A DNA stretch of 64,000 bases from Heterohyrax brucei (taxonomy: Eukaryota; Chordata; Mammalia; Hyracoidea; Procaviidae), in NCBI GenBank assembly GCA_028571685.1, contig CM053162.1:70544351-70608350 (forward strand), in the 5' to 3' direction. The notes under the pieces were generated by a model. It was not told the origin of the DNA, made no database searches, and was given only the letters and a program-made list of their open reading frames with translations. This document shows, piece by piece, positions 22,147-32,045 of this stretch (positions are counted from its first letter, which is position 1; each line of letters begins with the position of its first letter). The position numbers were made by a program, and so were the translations under genes.

Positions 22147-22334
22147 ATAAAGGCGTCTGAGAAAGTTCAACACCCATTCCTTTTTAAAACTCTCAATAAA
22201 CTAGGAATAGAAGGGAAATTTCTTTACATGAGAAAAGCCATCTACACAAGACCAGCGGCCAAGATCATTCACAAAGGAGACAGATTGAAAGAGAATGGGA
22301 ACATGACGAGGACGCCCTTTATCACTACTCCTAG
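22147..22334 (+). repeat. Displaced second copy of L1 RT segment
   Basis: About 188 bp nearly identical (roughly 92 percent by eye) to 21251-21437. It sits inside the ORF2 C-terminal region and not after the RT core. Both contain ctaggaatagaagggaaatt and gaacatgacgaggacgcc. The right junction carries actccta microhomology with the expected L1 sequence. Confidence 0.85.
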
Positions 22335-22470
22335 GAATGTACCCTAGAGAGATAAGATCCATTACACAGCTAGATATCTGCACACATACGTTCACGGAAG
22401 CGTTACCCACAATAGCAAAAGGATGGAAACAACCTAAGTGCCCATCAATAAACGAACACGGAGACACACT

Positions 22471-22679
22471 GCAGAAATCACAATTAGTGTCACTGATTCA
22501 CATATTAATTTTTGAATGACAAGCTAATCGTACTGTAAACTTTCGCCTAAAACACAATAAAAAAAATACTATGAAGTAACAGAAAGACAAAACCCATGAT
22601 AGGCAAAGAACACACACGTGAAAAACATTTCCATGTTATAAATGAAATTCTGATCCAAGACATAAAAAATATTCATGCA
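22471..22679. other. Unassigned AT-rich sequence
   Basis: Nothing recognised. Confidence 0.4.
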
Positions 22680-23760
22680 AAGTGATGGCTTTTCAAATGA
22701 GAGCTCAGAGCAGCAGTACAGAAGCTCAGGAACAGAGTGAGGAGACAACTGGGAAGGAGGGCAGAGCTTGGTGGAAAAAGCTGAAGAGAAAAACGGAAGT
22801 GCGGAAATGGAACCTAAGTTAGAAGCAGGAAGAACAATAAGATTGAAAGCACAGTAAGGGACAGAGAGGGTAGAATTGGAAAAAAGGAGGAAAATGTAGT
22901 GGAAATGAAAAGCCCAGAGGGCAAAGTAGAGGAACTAGGGAAAAATAATAATAATAACAGATTTGAAAGGAGGATGAAGCTGTTATGAAAGGCAACGTAT
23001 ATGTAGCGAGGATTCTTAAGGGAGAGAATAAAACAAATGGAACAGAAAAACTTCACAGACAAGATTAAAGAAAATCCCCTACACAAGTAAGAAGACTTTA
23101 GAGGGCAAGTCCTCAGATGAGAGGGCTCCCGCTTTTGGAAAAATACGTATATAAGAATATCATGCAGAATGATTATCACTGGTACAAGTCCTAGTACAGT
23201 TATGAGGCCTCGAAATAACCAAGAAAGCCCTTGGGAATCCAGGCAAAAAATACCAAGTACCTTAAAAGAGGAAAAAGAGTGAGTCTGGTCTCAGATTTCT
23301 CCAAGCAGCACTCAGTGTTAAAAAATACTGGAGTTGACAAAATCTTCTGGTTTGAAAGGACAAAACAGTATGGCCTAAGAATTTTCCATCCTGCTAACTG
23401 CAGTTCAAGTGGAAAGACATATGTTGCTTACAGAAGGGTTTCTTGGAGAAAGCACTCGTTGGATGGACTTCAGCCAATAAACAGAGAAATGAAGAAATGG
23501 GTAAGAAGACTAGCAGTGAGTTTTAAATCCATTTAATTGCAAGGCTAACTGTAGAACAACTATGACGCATGGCCAACATTAAAACAACTATGGGCATGAC
23601 AGTTGGAATAAGAAATGTGAACATTATGAACTATAATAATTTAGAAATGATAAAACTAACAACTTGGAAGGTTTTGTTGGAAAGAATGTGCAAGGTAATG
23701 TAAATACTCTTACGGAGATGACTTATGCTTTAAAACCAGATGTTTGTGAGGCGGTTAACA
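22680..23760 (+). pseudogene. Possible HAL1/L1-like ORF1 remnant
   Basis: Coding-like plus-strand sequence in shifted frames. First comes a highly charged, coiled-coil-like stretch (GRAWWKKLKRKTEVRKWNLS near 22750), then at 23330-23410 FERTKQYGLRIFHPAN, which resembles the late ORF1 region of L1/HAL1. A-rich sequence follows. The identification is tentative; a decayed host retrocopy is the alternative. Confidence 0.35.
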
Positions 23761-24028
23761 GAGCCACCAGTAGTACATCTAGAAGCATAAAAATAAACAC
23801 TGGATGAACTTAGACTAGGGTGGGAGAGGAAATGGAAGGCAAGAGTGTGTCAGATGTGATAGAGCTCATCTGAAAAATACACAAACATGTACTTAGAGAA
23901 AAAAACCCAAGAACCCAGCACAGAGTATCAACTGTCCAAATGACCAGAATTGACGGCACGCAAATACACAGGGCACAGAGGGAAAGACACAGAATGAAAG
24001 ACACAGAATGAAAGGCTAATCTATCTGT

Positions 24029-24131
24029 TAACCAAAAACAAAACAAAGCCAGTGCTGTCGAATCAATTCTGACTCATAGCAATCCTATAGGCCAGAGTAG
24101 AACTGCCCCAAAGAGTTTCCAAGGAGCGCCA
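24029..24131 (-). mobile_element. AfroSINE type A, 5' truncated
   Basis: Antisense tail and body (aagccagtgctgtcgaatca to gtttccaaggagcgcc); the tRNA-like head is missing. It is the first of five SINEs in about 770 bp. Confidence 0.85.
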
Positions 24132-24243
24132 TGGCGCCGTGGTTTCCATTCTGTTACGTCAGTGCAATCACGCAGAATCCCTTCCTCAAAAAGAAAAAGG
24201 TTCTTAGAGCCAAGCCAAGCTACATACAAGGAAAAGCAGTATA

Positions 24244-24334
24244 TTAAAAACAAACAAACAAAAAACCTGCCATCCAATCAATTCTGGCTCACCGCGACCC
24301 TTCAGTACATAATGGAACTGTCCTCTGGGGTTCT
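24244..24334 (-). mobile_element. AfroSINE, 5' truncated
   Basis: Antisense tail after an (AAAC)n stretch (cctgccatccaatcaattct), lost after the mid-body. It abuts an oppositely oriented copy. Confidence 0.8.
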
Positions 24335-24337
24335 CAG

Positions 24338-24508
24338 GAAACCCTGGTGGCATGAGGGTTAAGCACTGTGACTGCTAACAATAAGGTCTGCAGTTTGAAT
24401 CCTCTAGGCGCTCCTCGGAAACTCTATGAGGCAGTTCTACCTAACCCTGTAGGGTCTCTGTGAGTTGGAATCAACTCGACGGCAGCAGATTTGGGTTCTT
24501 TTTGTTTT
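24338..24508 (+). mobile_element. AfroSINE type A, full length
   Basis: Sense copy (aggaaaccctggtggcatga to aatcaactcgacggcagcag) with a T-rich tail. It forms an inverted pair with the preceding element. Confidence 0.92.
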
Positions 24509-24522
24509 GTTTTTTTAATATA

Positions 24523-24663
24523 TAGGGTTCCCAGGTAGTATAGTGGTTAACTGCTCTGCGGTGCTAACCGAGAGGTCAGCAGTTCAAATCTAGGCATTCT
24601 CGGAAACTCCTAACAGAGTCTGTATGAGTCAGAACTAACTCAACGGCAATGGATTTTTCTTTA
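24523..24663 (+). mobile_element. AfroSINE type A
   Basis: Sense copy planted in the T-rich tail of the previous one (agggttcccaggtagtatag to aactaactcaacggcaatgg). Confidence 0.88.
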
Positions 24664-24794
24664 AGTTTCCAAGCCTGTAAACCTTCACGGAAGCAGACTG
24701 CCACTACCTTCTTCACCAGAGCAGCTGGTGGATTAGAACTGCTGACCTCACGGTTAGTAGTGGAGTTCTTAACCGCTGTCCCACCAGGGCCTCT
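24664..24794 (-). mobile_element. AfroSINE type B, 3' truncated
   Basis: Antisense copy showing the type B module (taaaccttcacggaagcaga) and head (tgtcccaccagggcctc) but lacking the RTE-shared tail. It directly abuts the previous copy tail to tail. Confidence 0.82.
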
Positions 24795-24939
24795 TAGTGT
24801 ATAGAAGGAAACTGCAGTTGACAAGGAAACCAGTCCTCAGTGCTGGACACAGGGGAAAACGGTCAGTGAGGCAGTGCAGTGAGGTGTGGAGCTCGGCTTC
24901 TATAGACCCCATGGAGTTGTTCTACTCAGGAACACATGG

Positions 24940-25095
24940 AGTAACTTACACAGCAATTGTATGCATATTATGTACATACTTTATCTCTATGTTTATTATA
25001 GATAAAATATGTATTGTACACAACATATGCATATTACGTAATGTAGAACATACACTGTAATATACGCATATAATGCGCACATGCATGCATGTAAT
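24940..25095. repeat. AT-rich alternating purine-pyrimidine tract
   Basis: Repeated TATG/TACA motifs ending in a nearly perfect alternating stretch (atgcgcacatgcatgcatgt, 25073-25092). This composition can favour Z-DNA or cruciforms. Confidence 0.6.
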
Positions 25096-25105
25096 CACGA
25101 TGCTT

Positions 25106-25312
25106 TAAAGGAGTCCCAGGGACACAGTGGTTAAGTGTCCTGCCGCTAACTAAAAGATCAGTAGTTGGGACCCACTGACAGTCCCAGGGAAGAAAGATGT
25201 AGCAATCTGCTTCCGTAAAGATGTACGGACTTGGGAATCCCATGAGACAGTTCTGTTCTGTCCTATAGGGCCACTGTCAGATTGAATCAACTCAACTGCT
25301 CACAGCAACAGT
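25106..25312 (+). mobile_element. AfroSINE type B, full length
   Basis: Head ggagtcccagggacacagtgg, module ctgcttccgtaaagatgtac, diverged tail gattgaatcaactcaactgc. Confidence 0.9.
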
Positions 25313-25484
25313 GATAATACAGGGCAAATTTTGCAATGAAGATCTGATAGCTATCAGTATCTATGCAACCAATAGCAAAATCAAAATTCATAAGGAGAAA
25401 ACAGGTATACACTGGCAGTGAAAATGGAGAATGTTTTGCTGGCCAATCAGTTCTATTCAGATTACCCATGTGTCATCGACTAGA

Positions 25485-25573
25485 ACAACTCCGTAGGGTT
25501 TACAGAAACAGATCTCCAGACCTTTCCTCTGCAGGTCTCTGGGTGGGTTGAAATAGCCAACTTTCGGACAGCT
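25485..25573 (-). mobile_element. AfroSINE type B fragment
   Basis: Antisense body piece (cgtagggtttacagaaacag to gaaatagccaactttcgg). The tail is missing and an RTE begins immediately after. Confidence 0.65.
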
Positions 25574-25574
25574 G

Positions 25575-26410
25575 TCCTTGCTGTGAGGTGCCAGTAAGTC
25601 AGTTCCAACTCAGAGCCACCCAGGTACAACAGGGTGAAGCAGTGTCAGGTCCTGCATCGCCCTCACCGTCTTAGCTATGTTTGATCCCCTTGTTGCAGCC
25701 ACCGTGTCAGTCCATCTTGTTGAGGGTTTTCCTCTTTTTTGCTGATCCTCTACCAAGCGTGATGTCCTCCTCCAAAGACTGGTCCTTCCTGATAACATGT
25801 CCAAAATATGTGAGATGAAGTCTTGCTGTCTTCATTTCTAAGAAGCATTCTGGCTGTAGTTCTTCCTGGACACACTTGTTGCTGCTGTTGGAAGTCCTTC
25901 GTGTATTCAGTGTTCTTTGCTAACGCCGTAATTCAAAGTCGTTAATTCTTCAGTCTTCCTTATCTGTTGTCCAGCTTTCACACGCATGTGATTCGATTGA
26001 AAATACCATAGCTAGAAATAGGTGCACCTTAGTCCTCAGAGGTGATGGCTCTGCTTTTTAACCCTTAAAATGGTCCTTCACATCAGATTTGCCCAAAACA
26101 ATTCATCTTTTACTTTCTTGACTGCTGCTTCTGTGAGCATTGATTTTGAATCCAAGTGAAATGAAACCTTAGAAAACATCAATCTTTTTTCAATTTATCA
26201 TGGTGTTGCTTACTGGTCCGGCTGTTTGCTTTACATCACATTGTAATCCAGACCGAAGGCTGTAGTCTGTGATCATTATGGTAAGTGCTTCAAGCCCTCT
26301 TACTTCTCAGCAAGCATGGTTTTTTCACAGATTGTGAATGACTCTTCTTCAATCCCGATGCCCTGTTTTCCATATAGCCCAGCTTCTGTGTGCTACTAAT
26401 GTATTGTGCA
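25575..26410 (-). mobile_element. RTE LINE 3' part
   Basis: Antisense RTE from the tail (gtgaggtgccagtaagtcag) through the 3'UTR (tgtcctcctccaaagactgg) and the end of the ORF to the region of the RT thumb (catatagcccagcttctgtg). Many disruptions. Confidence 0.9.
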
Positions 26411-26799
26411 ACAGATCAAGCCCAGTTATCCATCCTTCAGTGGGAGTTACCCACCTGGATAATCATTGGACAACTCACAGACACCCCAGTCTCAACATGA
26501 TTCAAAAGACTATATCACCTTTTTCCTAAAGACAGCCACCTTCTGATACATTTCATTTTAGTTGACAGGAACAATACCCAGCTGGGGAAATTTAGAATTC
26601 TTCCTGGTATTTCCCTGACTCCTTTACCTTCAGTCTTGGTGATTTTTACCTCTTAACTGTCTCTTAAATTTGTCTTTCCATTCACATCTAGAGGAAAATG
26701 GTTCTGTCTTGGCCCTCATCATCTCTCTCCTGAGCTTCTGACAGAACCTGCTCTCAGCTCCAGCTGCTTTCAACTCTATCCCAGTCAATCCCATTCTTC
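26411..26799. other. Unique intergenic sequence
   Basis: No repeat recognised. Confidence 0.35.
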
Positions 26800-27115
26800 A
26801 TGCAGCTGCCGGTGTCATCTACTTAAAATGCAAATGAGACCATGTCGTTGCCCTGCTGGAGACTTTAATGGAATTCCATCAGCTATAGGATAAGGTTCAG
26901 GCTCCTTAACGTAGCATGTAGGATCCTGCGTTACCTGTCTCCTGCTGACCCCTCCAGCCTCATCTCTGGTAACTCTTTGTCTTGAAATTCCTGTTCCGTC
27001 AACATCCAAATGCGCGTCATTCTTCCCACCTAGCACCCCTTTCTGTTCTTTTCTTTGCAAATGTAACCTTTTTCAGAAACAGCTCAGACATAAAATTCTC
27101 TAGGAAACCTCTCCA
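26800..27115 (+). mobile_element. LINE-2 (L2) fragment
   Basis: Ancient mammalian L2 3' region: atctacttaaaatgcaaatg, aggataaggttcaggctcct, cctccagcctcatctctggt. Strongly diverged; the orientation follows the L2 consensus I remember. Confidence 0.7.
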
Positions 27116-27764
27116 GTTTGCTCTGCATCAATCAGGGTCCTTAAGTACAATTAATGGAAATCAAGTGTGGTTCACTTCAGAAGAAAATTAATGCCTTTAA
27201 TGAAGGTTTAGTGTCTAGAATTGTAAGGGGATTGGTTTCACAACTACACAGTCAGGAACTACAGCAAAACCCACAAATGAGTCCAGTGAGAACAGGACTG
27301 CTGCCATAGGAAAAGCCCAGATGTTGCCAGTGGTGCTGCCCCACCCCCACTCTCCCTAGACACTGGACCCATCGCTGTCACCGCTGTCACTACTCTTATG
27401 CCCATTACTGCCCTGTCCTAGAAATTTTGTGGTGTTTCTTATTACCATCACCTCCAGATTCCCGAGTAGGGTGCAATCCTGTAAGGTGGCCTAAGTCATA
27501 TGTCCATGTCCTAGTTGCAAGGCAGGCTGGGAAATGGCATGTAACTTTGGAGCACCCACATTCGTGAGGTGAAAGAATTCCTCAAACATAAGAGAGTGTT
27601 CCAGATGTTGGGAGGTCAGGAAGATAAAAAGCAATGACAACAACAAAACACTGTCTCATTTCTTGGGCTTTGCAAAGACAAAGTGTAGCCTTCCTCTTAT
27701 TCTTACACTTAACAAATGCTCAGATCCCAGCATAATACAACATTCCCTCATTACAGCTAAAATA
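27116..27764. other. Unassigned sequence
   Basis: No confident assignment. Two short tcacNgctgtcac repeats lie near 27376-27400. Confidence 0.35.
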
Positions 27765-28310
27765 TGAGGTCTGCAATTAAGTTCACGAACTCATCCTAGA
27801 AACAGTGCCACATACCTCCTTGCTGAATGAGATCATCTTCAAAGTACTCTGCTTGGGAAATTGTGTAGCACCGCCAGGGCCTAGTCCACCCTTCAAAGCA
27901 ATTTGGGAAGTCCTTTTCTAGAATGGCCATCAGAGCTGTTGTCATGTTACGCTTGACATCCTGAATGTCATCAAAATGTCTTCCTTTCAATCTTTTTTTT
28001 ATCTTTCGGTAAAGGAAAAAGTCACTGGAGGCCAGATCAAGTGAGTAGGGAGAGTGTTCTGACACAGTTAGTGTTTTACTAGCTGAACTCCCCACACATG
28101 CAACAATACAATTAAGTTTGCAAATTTGCCACTGTGCCACTGTGAGCAATGGCCATTCCAGAAGTACTGCTTTGAAAGGTGGACTAGGCACTGGCATCGG
28201 TGCATAGCTTCCCAAGTGGAGCACTTCAAAGATGACCACAGTGATATTCAGCAATGATGTATGTAGTACTTAGAACAATTAAGTTTGCAAACTTATTAGT
28301 CAGACTTTGT
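27765..28310 (-). mobile_element. Mariner/Tc1 DNA transposon relic with fold-back structure
   Basis: Terminal repeats (left gaggtctgcaattaagttcacg; right, read inverted, aagtctgactaataagtttg) flanked by TA dinucleotides. About 165 bp at each end (27765-27936 and 28147-28310) are inverted copies of the same transposon 3' region. A single central segment, 27937-28146, holds more transposase sequence. The element is therefore a rearranged, hairpin-capable derivative and not a simple internal deletion. Confidence 0.82.
27796..28254 (-). pseudogene. Mariner transposase C-terminal pseudogene
   Basis: A 152-codon open minus frame. Its second half matches mariner transposases: HSPYSLDLASSDFFLYRKIK (third catalytic acidic residue region), LKGRHFDDI, then an AILEKDF...CFEGW tail and EYFEDD. 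The first about 45 residues are translated from the inverted copy of the element's own 3' arm and are not transposase. N-terminal DNA-binding and upstream catalytic parts are absent. Confidence 0.8.
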
Positions 28311-28639
28311 ATGACATGATGAATCACATAAAATCCAAAACATGATGGGCAGTTCAGAGTGTATGATCACCAAGTGTTTCATGGTTCAACACTCAGCCTC
28401 TACCAAGGGCCGGAAGAAACCTAGTAGCTCTTTGTCCAAAGGAATATAGCTACCCAACTAAGAACATACACCCTAACCTACACTTGGAAAATCAAAGTCT
28501 GCTTTGATTTTCACATTTTGGAATTGGAAAGACCCCATTTAATATATTGATCACTCACAGATTACCTGTTGAGTCCTGAGCACCAAATGTCCGTTTGGAC
28601 CTGTGGATGCTTTAGCTTCCCGGGGCTGCCATGGCGAAG
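28311..28639. other. Unique intergenic sequence
   Basis: Nothing recognised. Confidence 0.4.
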
Positions 28640-29037
28640 CGCCTTGGTTGTGTCTGGTTACTGCGGAGTTGGCCCTGTCTCATGGCAAACCTATATACAA
28701 CAGAACCAGTGTCGCTCGGTCTGCATCATCTTTTCAGTTGTTGGTGTGCTTGGACCCGTTGTTGTCGTTGCTGAGTATTCTGTGTGCCGTCCAACCTAGG
28801 GGGCTCCCCTTCTATCGCTGTACAAGACAGTCTTCTCTTCCAGCCCGCAGAGTTTTCAGTAGCTAATTTTCTGGAGTAGATCTCTGGGATTTCTTCCTCA
28901 TCTGTCTTAGGCTGGAAGTGCCACTGAAACCTGTTGACTGCAGGTGACCTTGTTAGTGTTTGAAATACCAGCAGCATAGCTTCTAGTGTCATAGCAATGG
29001 ACAAGCCACCCCATTATGACAAGCTGACAGGTAGATG
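28640..29037 (-). mobile_element. RTE-derived non-autonomous element, second copy
   Basis: Reading the minus strand: RTE 5'UTR (accatctacctgtcagcttg, atgctgctggtatttcaaac), the beginning of the RTE body (gagccccctaggttggacgg), then a jump to the RTE 3' end (acaacgggtccaagcacacc, tgttgtatataggtttgcca). Same 5'-plus-3' architecture as 14884-15322. Confidence 0.65.
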
Positions 29038-29044
29038 GTAGACC

Positions 29045-29188
29045 ATAAATATGTGACTTTCAGAATAGGAATTAACTTTCTCACAGTTTTAGAGGCTGTA
29101 AGTCCAAATTATGGTCCTGATTATGTCATCTCCTTCTGGGAGCTTTGAGAGAGACCAACTCCATGCTTGTCTTCTAGTTTCTGGTGGC
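29045..29188 (-). mobile_element. MLT1-type MaLR LTR, part 1
   Basis: Antisense MLT1 LTR: ctttctcacagttttagagg, gtaagtccaaattatgg, tcttctagtttctggtgg. A type C SINE interrupts it. Confidence 0.72.
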
Positions 29189-29375
29189 TGTTGGTATCCC
29201 TGGGTGGCATGCAAATGGCTCAGCACTTGTCTACCAGCCAAAAAGTTAGTCGTTTGAACGTACCCAAAGGTGACCAGAAGACAGACCTTCTGAAAGGTCA
29301 CAGCCTTGGTAGTTCTGCAGAGCACTGTTCTACTCTGATGCACATGGGGTCTCTATGAATTGAACAACAACACAG
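29189..29375 (+). mobile_element. AfroSINE type C, full length
   Basis: Head ggtatccctgggtggcatgc, B-box region agttagtcgtttgaacg, type C body (gcagagcactgttctactct) and a short tail ending in CAACAACA, inserted into the MLT1 LTR. Confidence 0.85.
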
Positions 29376-29665
29376 CAACCAATAATGCAGGCTGGCAATT
29401 CTCAGCATTCCCTGACTGCCTGGAAGTGTGTCTTCACATGGTGCCTTATTTGGCTGGCTATGGTGCCTTACCTCTGTGTACCTGCTTCCACGTCTGTCCT
29501 ACTCTTTTAAAAGAAAAGATTTGAATTAGGATGCACCCTACCCTGAGGTGACTTTGCTAACTGACGGCATCTGCAAGGTTATCAAACAAGGTACCAGCGC
29601 AGACATTAAGACTTCAGCGTATCTTTTTGGAGGGACCCATTTCAGTACGTGACAGTTGGGTGCAC
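29376..29665 (-). mobile_element. MLT1-type MaLR LTR, part 2
   Basis: The rest of the LTR: gtgtgtcttcacatggtgcc, gcaccctaccctgaggtgac, taagacttcagcgtatcttt. Confidence 0.72.
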
Positions 29666-29817
29666 TCCTCTTCCTCTGAGCCTGACTCGGAGTTCCCAGG
29701 GTTTTGATTCCCTTAGTAAACAGGTTGGAACAGCCCACACAACTATGTCATTAATTTCAAAACCCAGAGACTTGGTAACAATTATGCTTTTATATTAGCT
29801 GTTTTTAGGGATCAAAA

Positions 29818-29913
29818 AAAAAAAGTGTTGCCATTGGGTCAATTTCAACTCATAGCAACTCTGGATCTTTTGGTTACAAATTGAGCTCTTACTACCAGAC
29901 CACTGGGGTGAGG
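29818..29913 (-). mobile_element. AfroSINE with internal deletion
   Basis: Tail (gttgccattgggtcaatttc) joined to the head (gatcttttggttacaaattg, gaccactggggt); the mid-body is missing. Confidence 0.75.
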
Positions 29914-30076
29914 ATATACAAAAATATAGCGAGCTGTTTTTCCATTTGGACAGGAGCTCCACAATGTCCCCAGACTACTGATTCCCACAAATTCCACTGT
30001 GGAGGCTCAAGGTTATGTTTTCATAGGAAGTATGTTTCCTCTTCTGATACACACATATCTTAAAAATACCAGTCAT

Positions 30077-30170
30077 TGTTGTGTGTTGTCAAGTTAATTT
30101 TCAACTCTGATGGCCCCAAGTGACAGAGTAGAACTGCCCCCGTAAGGATGTCTAGGCTGTGATCTTTATG
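30077..30170 (-). mobile_element. AfroSINE type B, part 1
   Basis: Antisense tail and body (tgtcaagttaattttcaact, gcccccgtaaggatgtctag), split at 30170 by an RTE insertion. Confidence 0.75.
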
Positions 30171-30433
30171 ATGGTGATGGTGTACAAATGATGCTGAGAC
30201 TTCATCTCAAGTACTTTGGACATGTCATCGGGAGAGACCAGTTCCCAGAGGACACCATGTTTGGTGATGTAAAGGGTGGGAGAGAACAGACAAAGACCCT
30301 CTACAAGATGGATTGATGCAGTGGCTACCACAAGGCCAACAATTGTGAGGATGGTGCAGGATCAGGCAGTGTTTTGTTCTGTTGTAAACAAGGCCACCAT
30401 GAGTCAGAACTGACTCAGTGGCACTTAACAACA
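30171..30433 (+). mobile_element. RTE LINE 3' end inserted in a SINE
   Basis: 3' piece of RTE (tactttggacatgtcatcgg, gagaccagttcccagagg) ending in gactcagtggcacttaacaac. It is flanked by a 9-bp target duplication, ATCTTTATG, at 30162-30170 and 30434-30442. Confidence 0.88.
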
Positions 30434-30531
30434 ATCTTTATGGGACCTGATAGTCAGCTCTTCATTCCTCAGAGCTGCTGGATAGGTTCAACTGCTAACC
30501 TTTAGGCTAACAGCAGAACACCTAACCATTG
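30434..30531 (-). mobile_element. AfroSINE type B, part 2
   Basis: Continuation of the interrupted SINE (atctttatgggacctgatag to aacacctaaccattgcg). Confidence 0.72.
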
Positions 30532-30704
30532 CGAAACCAAAAAATAAGCCACACCAAAGCCATTGCCCTTGTGTTGGTTCCAATTCATAGCAACCCTGTA
30601 GGACATCGTAGAACTGTTTCCAAGAAGCAGCCAGTGAATTTGAACTGCGTCCTTTTGGTTAGCAGCCAAACTCCTAACCACTGTGCCACCATGTTGGGCT
30701 CCTT
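30532..30704 (-). mobile_element. AfroSINE type A
   Basis: Antisense copy (aagccattgcccttgtgttg to ccactgtgccaccatg) abutting the 5' end of the type B SINE. Confidence 0.87.
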
Positions 30705-30734
30705 GAACTTTACCTACAGTACCATAATATCTTG

Positions 30735-30800
30735 CTGTAGTTCATCTAAGCATGAGGTCACCAAGAGAGATCAGTTGATGTCACTTGGTGATGCTGAGAT
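30735..30800 (+). mobile_element. RTE fragment
   Basis: A short, weak match to the RTE 3' region (gaggtcaccaagagagatca, cttggtgatgctgag). Confidence 0.4.
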
Positions 30801-31673
30801 GACACGGTGGACTGAATAGTGTTAACAATCTGAAGAACTGATACAACTCTGAGCTCGATGGTGGGTGTACTGCTGTCCCTTCCAGGGTGAAGAAGTGTAC
30901 TTCTGATATTCTCTCCTGTTTAAACCAATAAGTACTCTCTATATCTTTTATTCTCAAACCTTAAATGTACACCAGAATCACCTCAATGGTTTGTTAAAGC
31001 ACGGACTGCTAGAGAATACCCTCATAGTTTCTGATTGACGGTCTGGAATAAATAGGGCTGTGATAGGAATCATCACCCTTAAATCTTTCAGGCCATTACT
31101 GTTGTTTTTGTTGTTGTTAGCTGCTGTCAAGTCAGTTCCAACTCATAGTGACGGTATGAACAACAGAATGAAACACTGCCCGGCCTTATGCCATGTCCAC
31201 AAACATTTATATGTTTAAGCCCATTGTTGCGGCCCCTGTGTCAATCCATCTCATCGAGAATCTTCCTCTTTTTTGCTGACCCTCCACTCTAACAAGCATG
31301 ATGTCCTTCCTTCTCCAGAGACTGATCCTTCCTGATAACACATCCAAAATATGTAAGACACATTCTTGCCATCTTTGCTTCCAAGGAGCATTCTGGTTGT
31401 ACCTCTTGCAGAACAGATCTGTTTGTTCTTTTGGTGGCCTGCGGTACATTCAACGGTCTTCTCCAACACCACAATTCAAAGACATCAATTCTTCTTCTGT
31501 CTTCTTTGTTCATTGTGCAGCTTTCACATGTGTATGTGGTTGAAAATATCATGTCTTGGGTCATGTGCACTTTAATCTTCAAGGTGAAGTCTTTACTTTC
31601 CAATACTTTAAAGAGGTCCTTGAAAGCACGTTTTCCCAGTGCAATGCCGCTTTTGATTTTTTGACTGCTGCTT

Positions 31674-31742
31674 CAATGCCTTCAATTCACCTTTGACTTC
31701 TTTCTTTAGTGCCATTGGTTCCAGATCATATGGTATCTCTTG
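31674..31742 (-). repeat. Relocated RTE segment
   Basis: About 68 bp (cacctttgacttctttcttt, gccattggttccagatcata) resembling 36655-36720, which normally lies far upstream, before the RT domain. At protein level LEPMALKKEVKGELKAL here corresponds to LEPITLKKEVEGALQTL there. It interrupts the RTE where a short gcttccatggg-type stretch is expected. Confidence 0.75.
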
Positions 31743-32045
31743 AGTGTTGATTGTGGACCCAAGTAAAGTGAAATCTTTGACAACCTCAATCCTTTCTCCA
31801 TTTATGATGATGTTGCTTACTGGTCCAGTTGTGAGAATTTTTGTTTTCTTGATGTTGAGGTGCAATCCATACTGAAGGTCGTAGTAATTGATCTTCATCA
31901 GTATTTCAAATCTTCTTCAGTTCCAACAAATAAAGTTGTGGTGTCCACGTAACACAGGTTGCTAGTGAGTTGTTTCCCAATCCTGATAACTTTTACTTTT
32001 TCATAGAATCCAGCTCCTCAGATTATTTGGTCAGCATACAGATTG

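Larger units (their letters stand above)
16600..22470 (+). mobile_element. Degenerate L1 with nested insertions
   Basis: A plus-strand L1 with a C-rich 5'UTR-like region (16.8-17.2 kb), ORF1 pseudogene, ORF2 pseudogene and a loss of roughly the middle third of ORF2. It is interrupted by an RTE (20382-21048), SINE scraps (19297, 21492, 21954) and a 5S-SINE chimera (21547-21851). A displaced copy of its own RT segment sits at 22147-22334. The left boundary is uncertain. Confidence 0.8.
18780..22470 (+). pseudogene. L1 ORF2 pseudogene, interrupted
   Basis: Endonuclease-domain traces lie at 19085-19290 (acaagggctccaaaatacat, gtagacctcaacacacca). Reverse-transcriptase-domain sequence lies at 21060-21485 and a C-terminal segment at 21861-22470 (atggaaacaacctaagtgcc). 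About 1.5 kb between RT and C-terminus appears deleted. Many stops. Confidence 0.75.

Noticed and set aside
27796..28254. Intact mariner transposase gene
   Set aside because: Only the C-terminal region is present, and the first about 45 codons are antisense translation of the transposon end.
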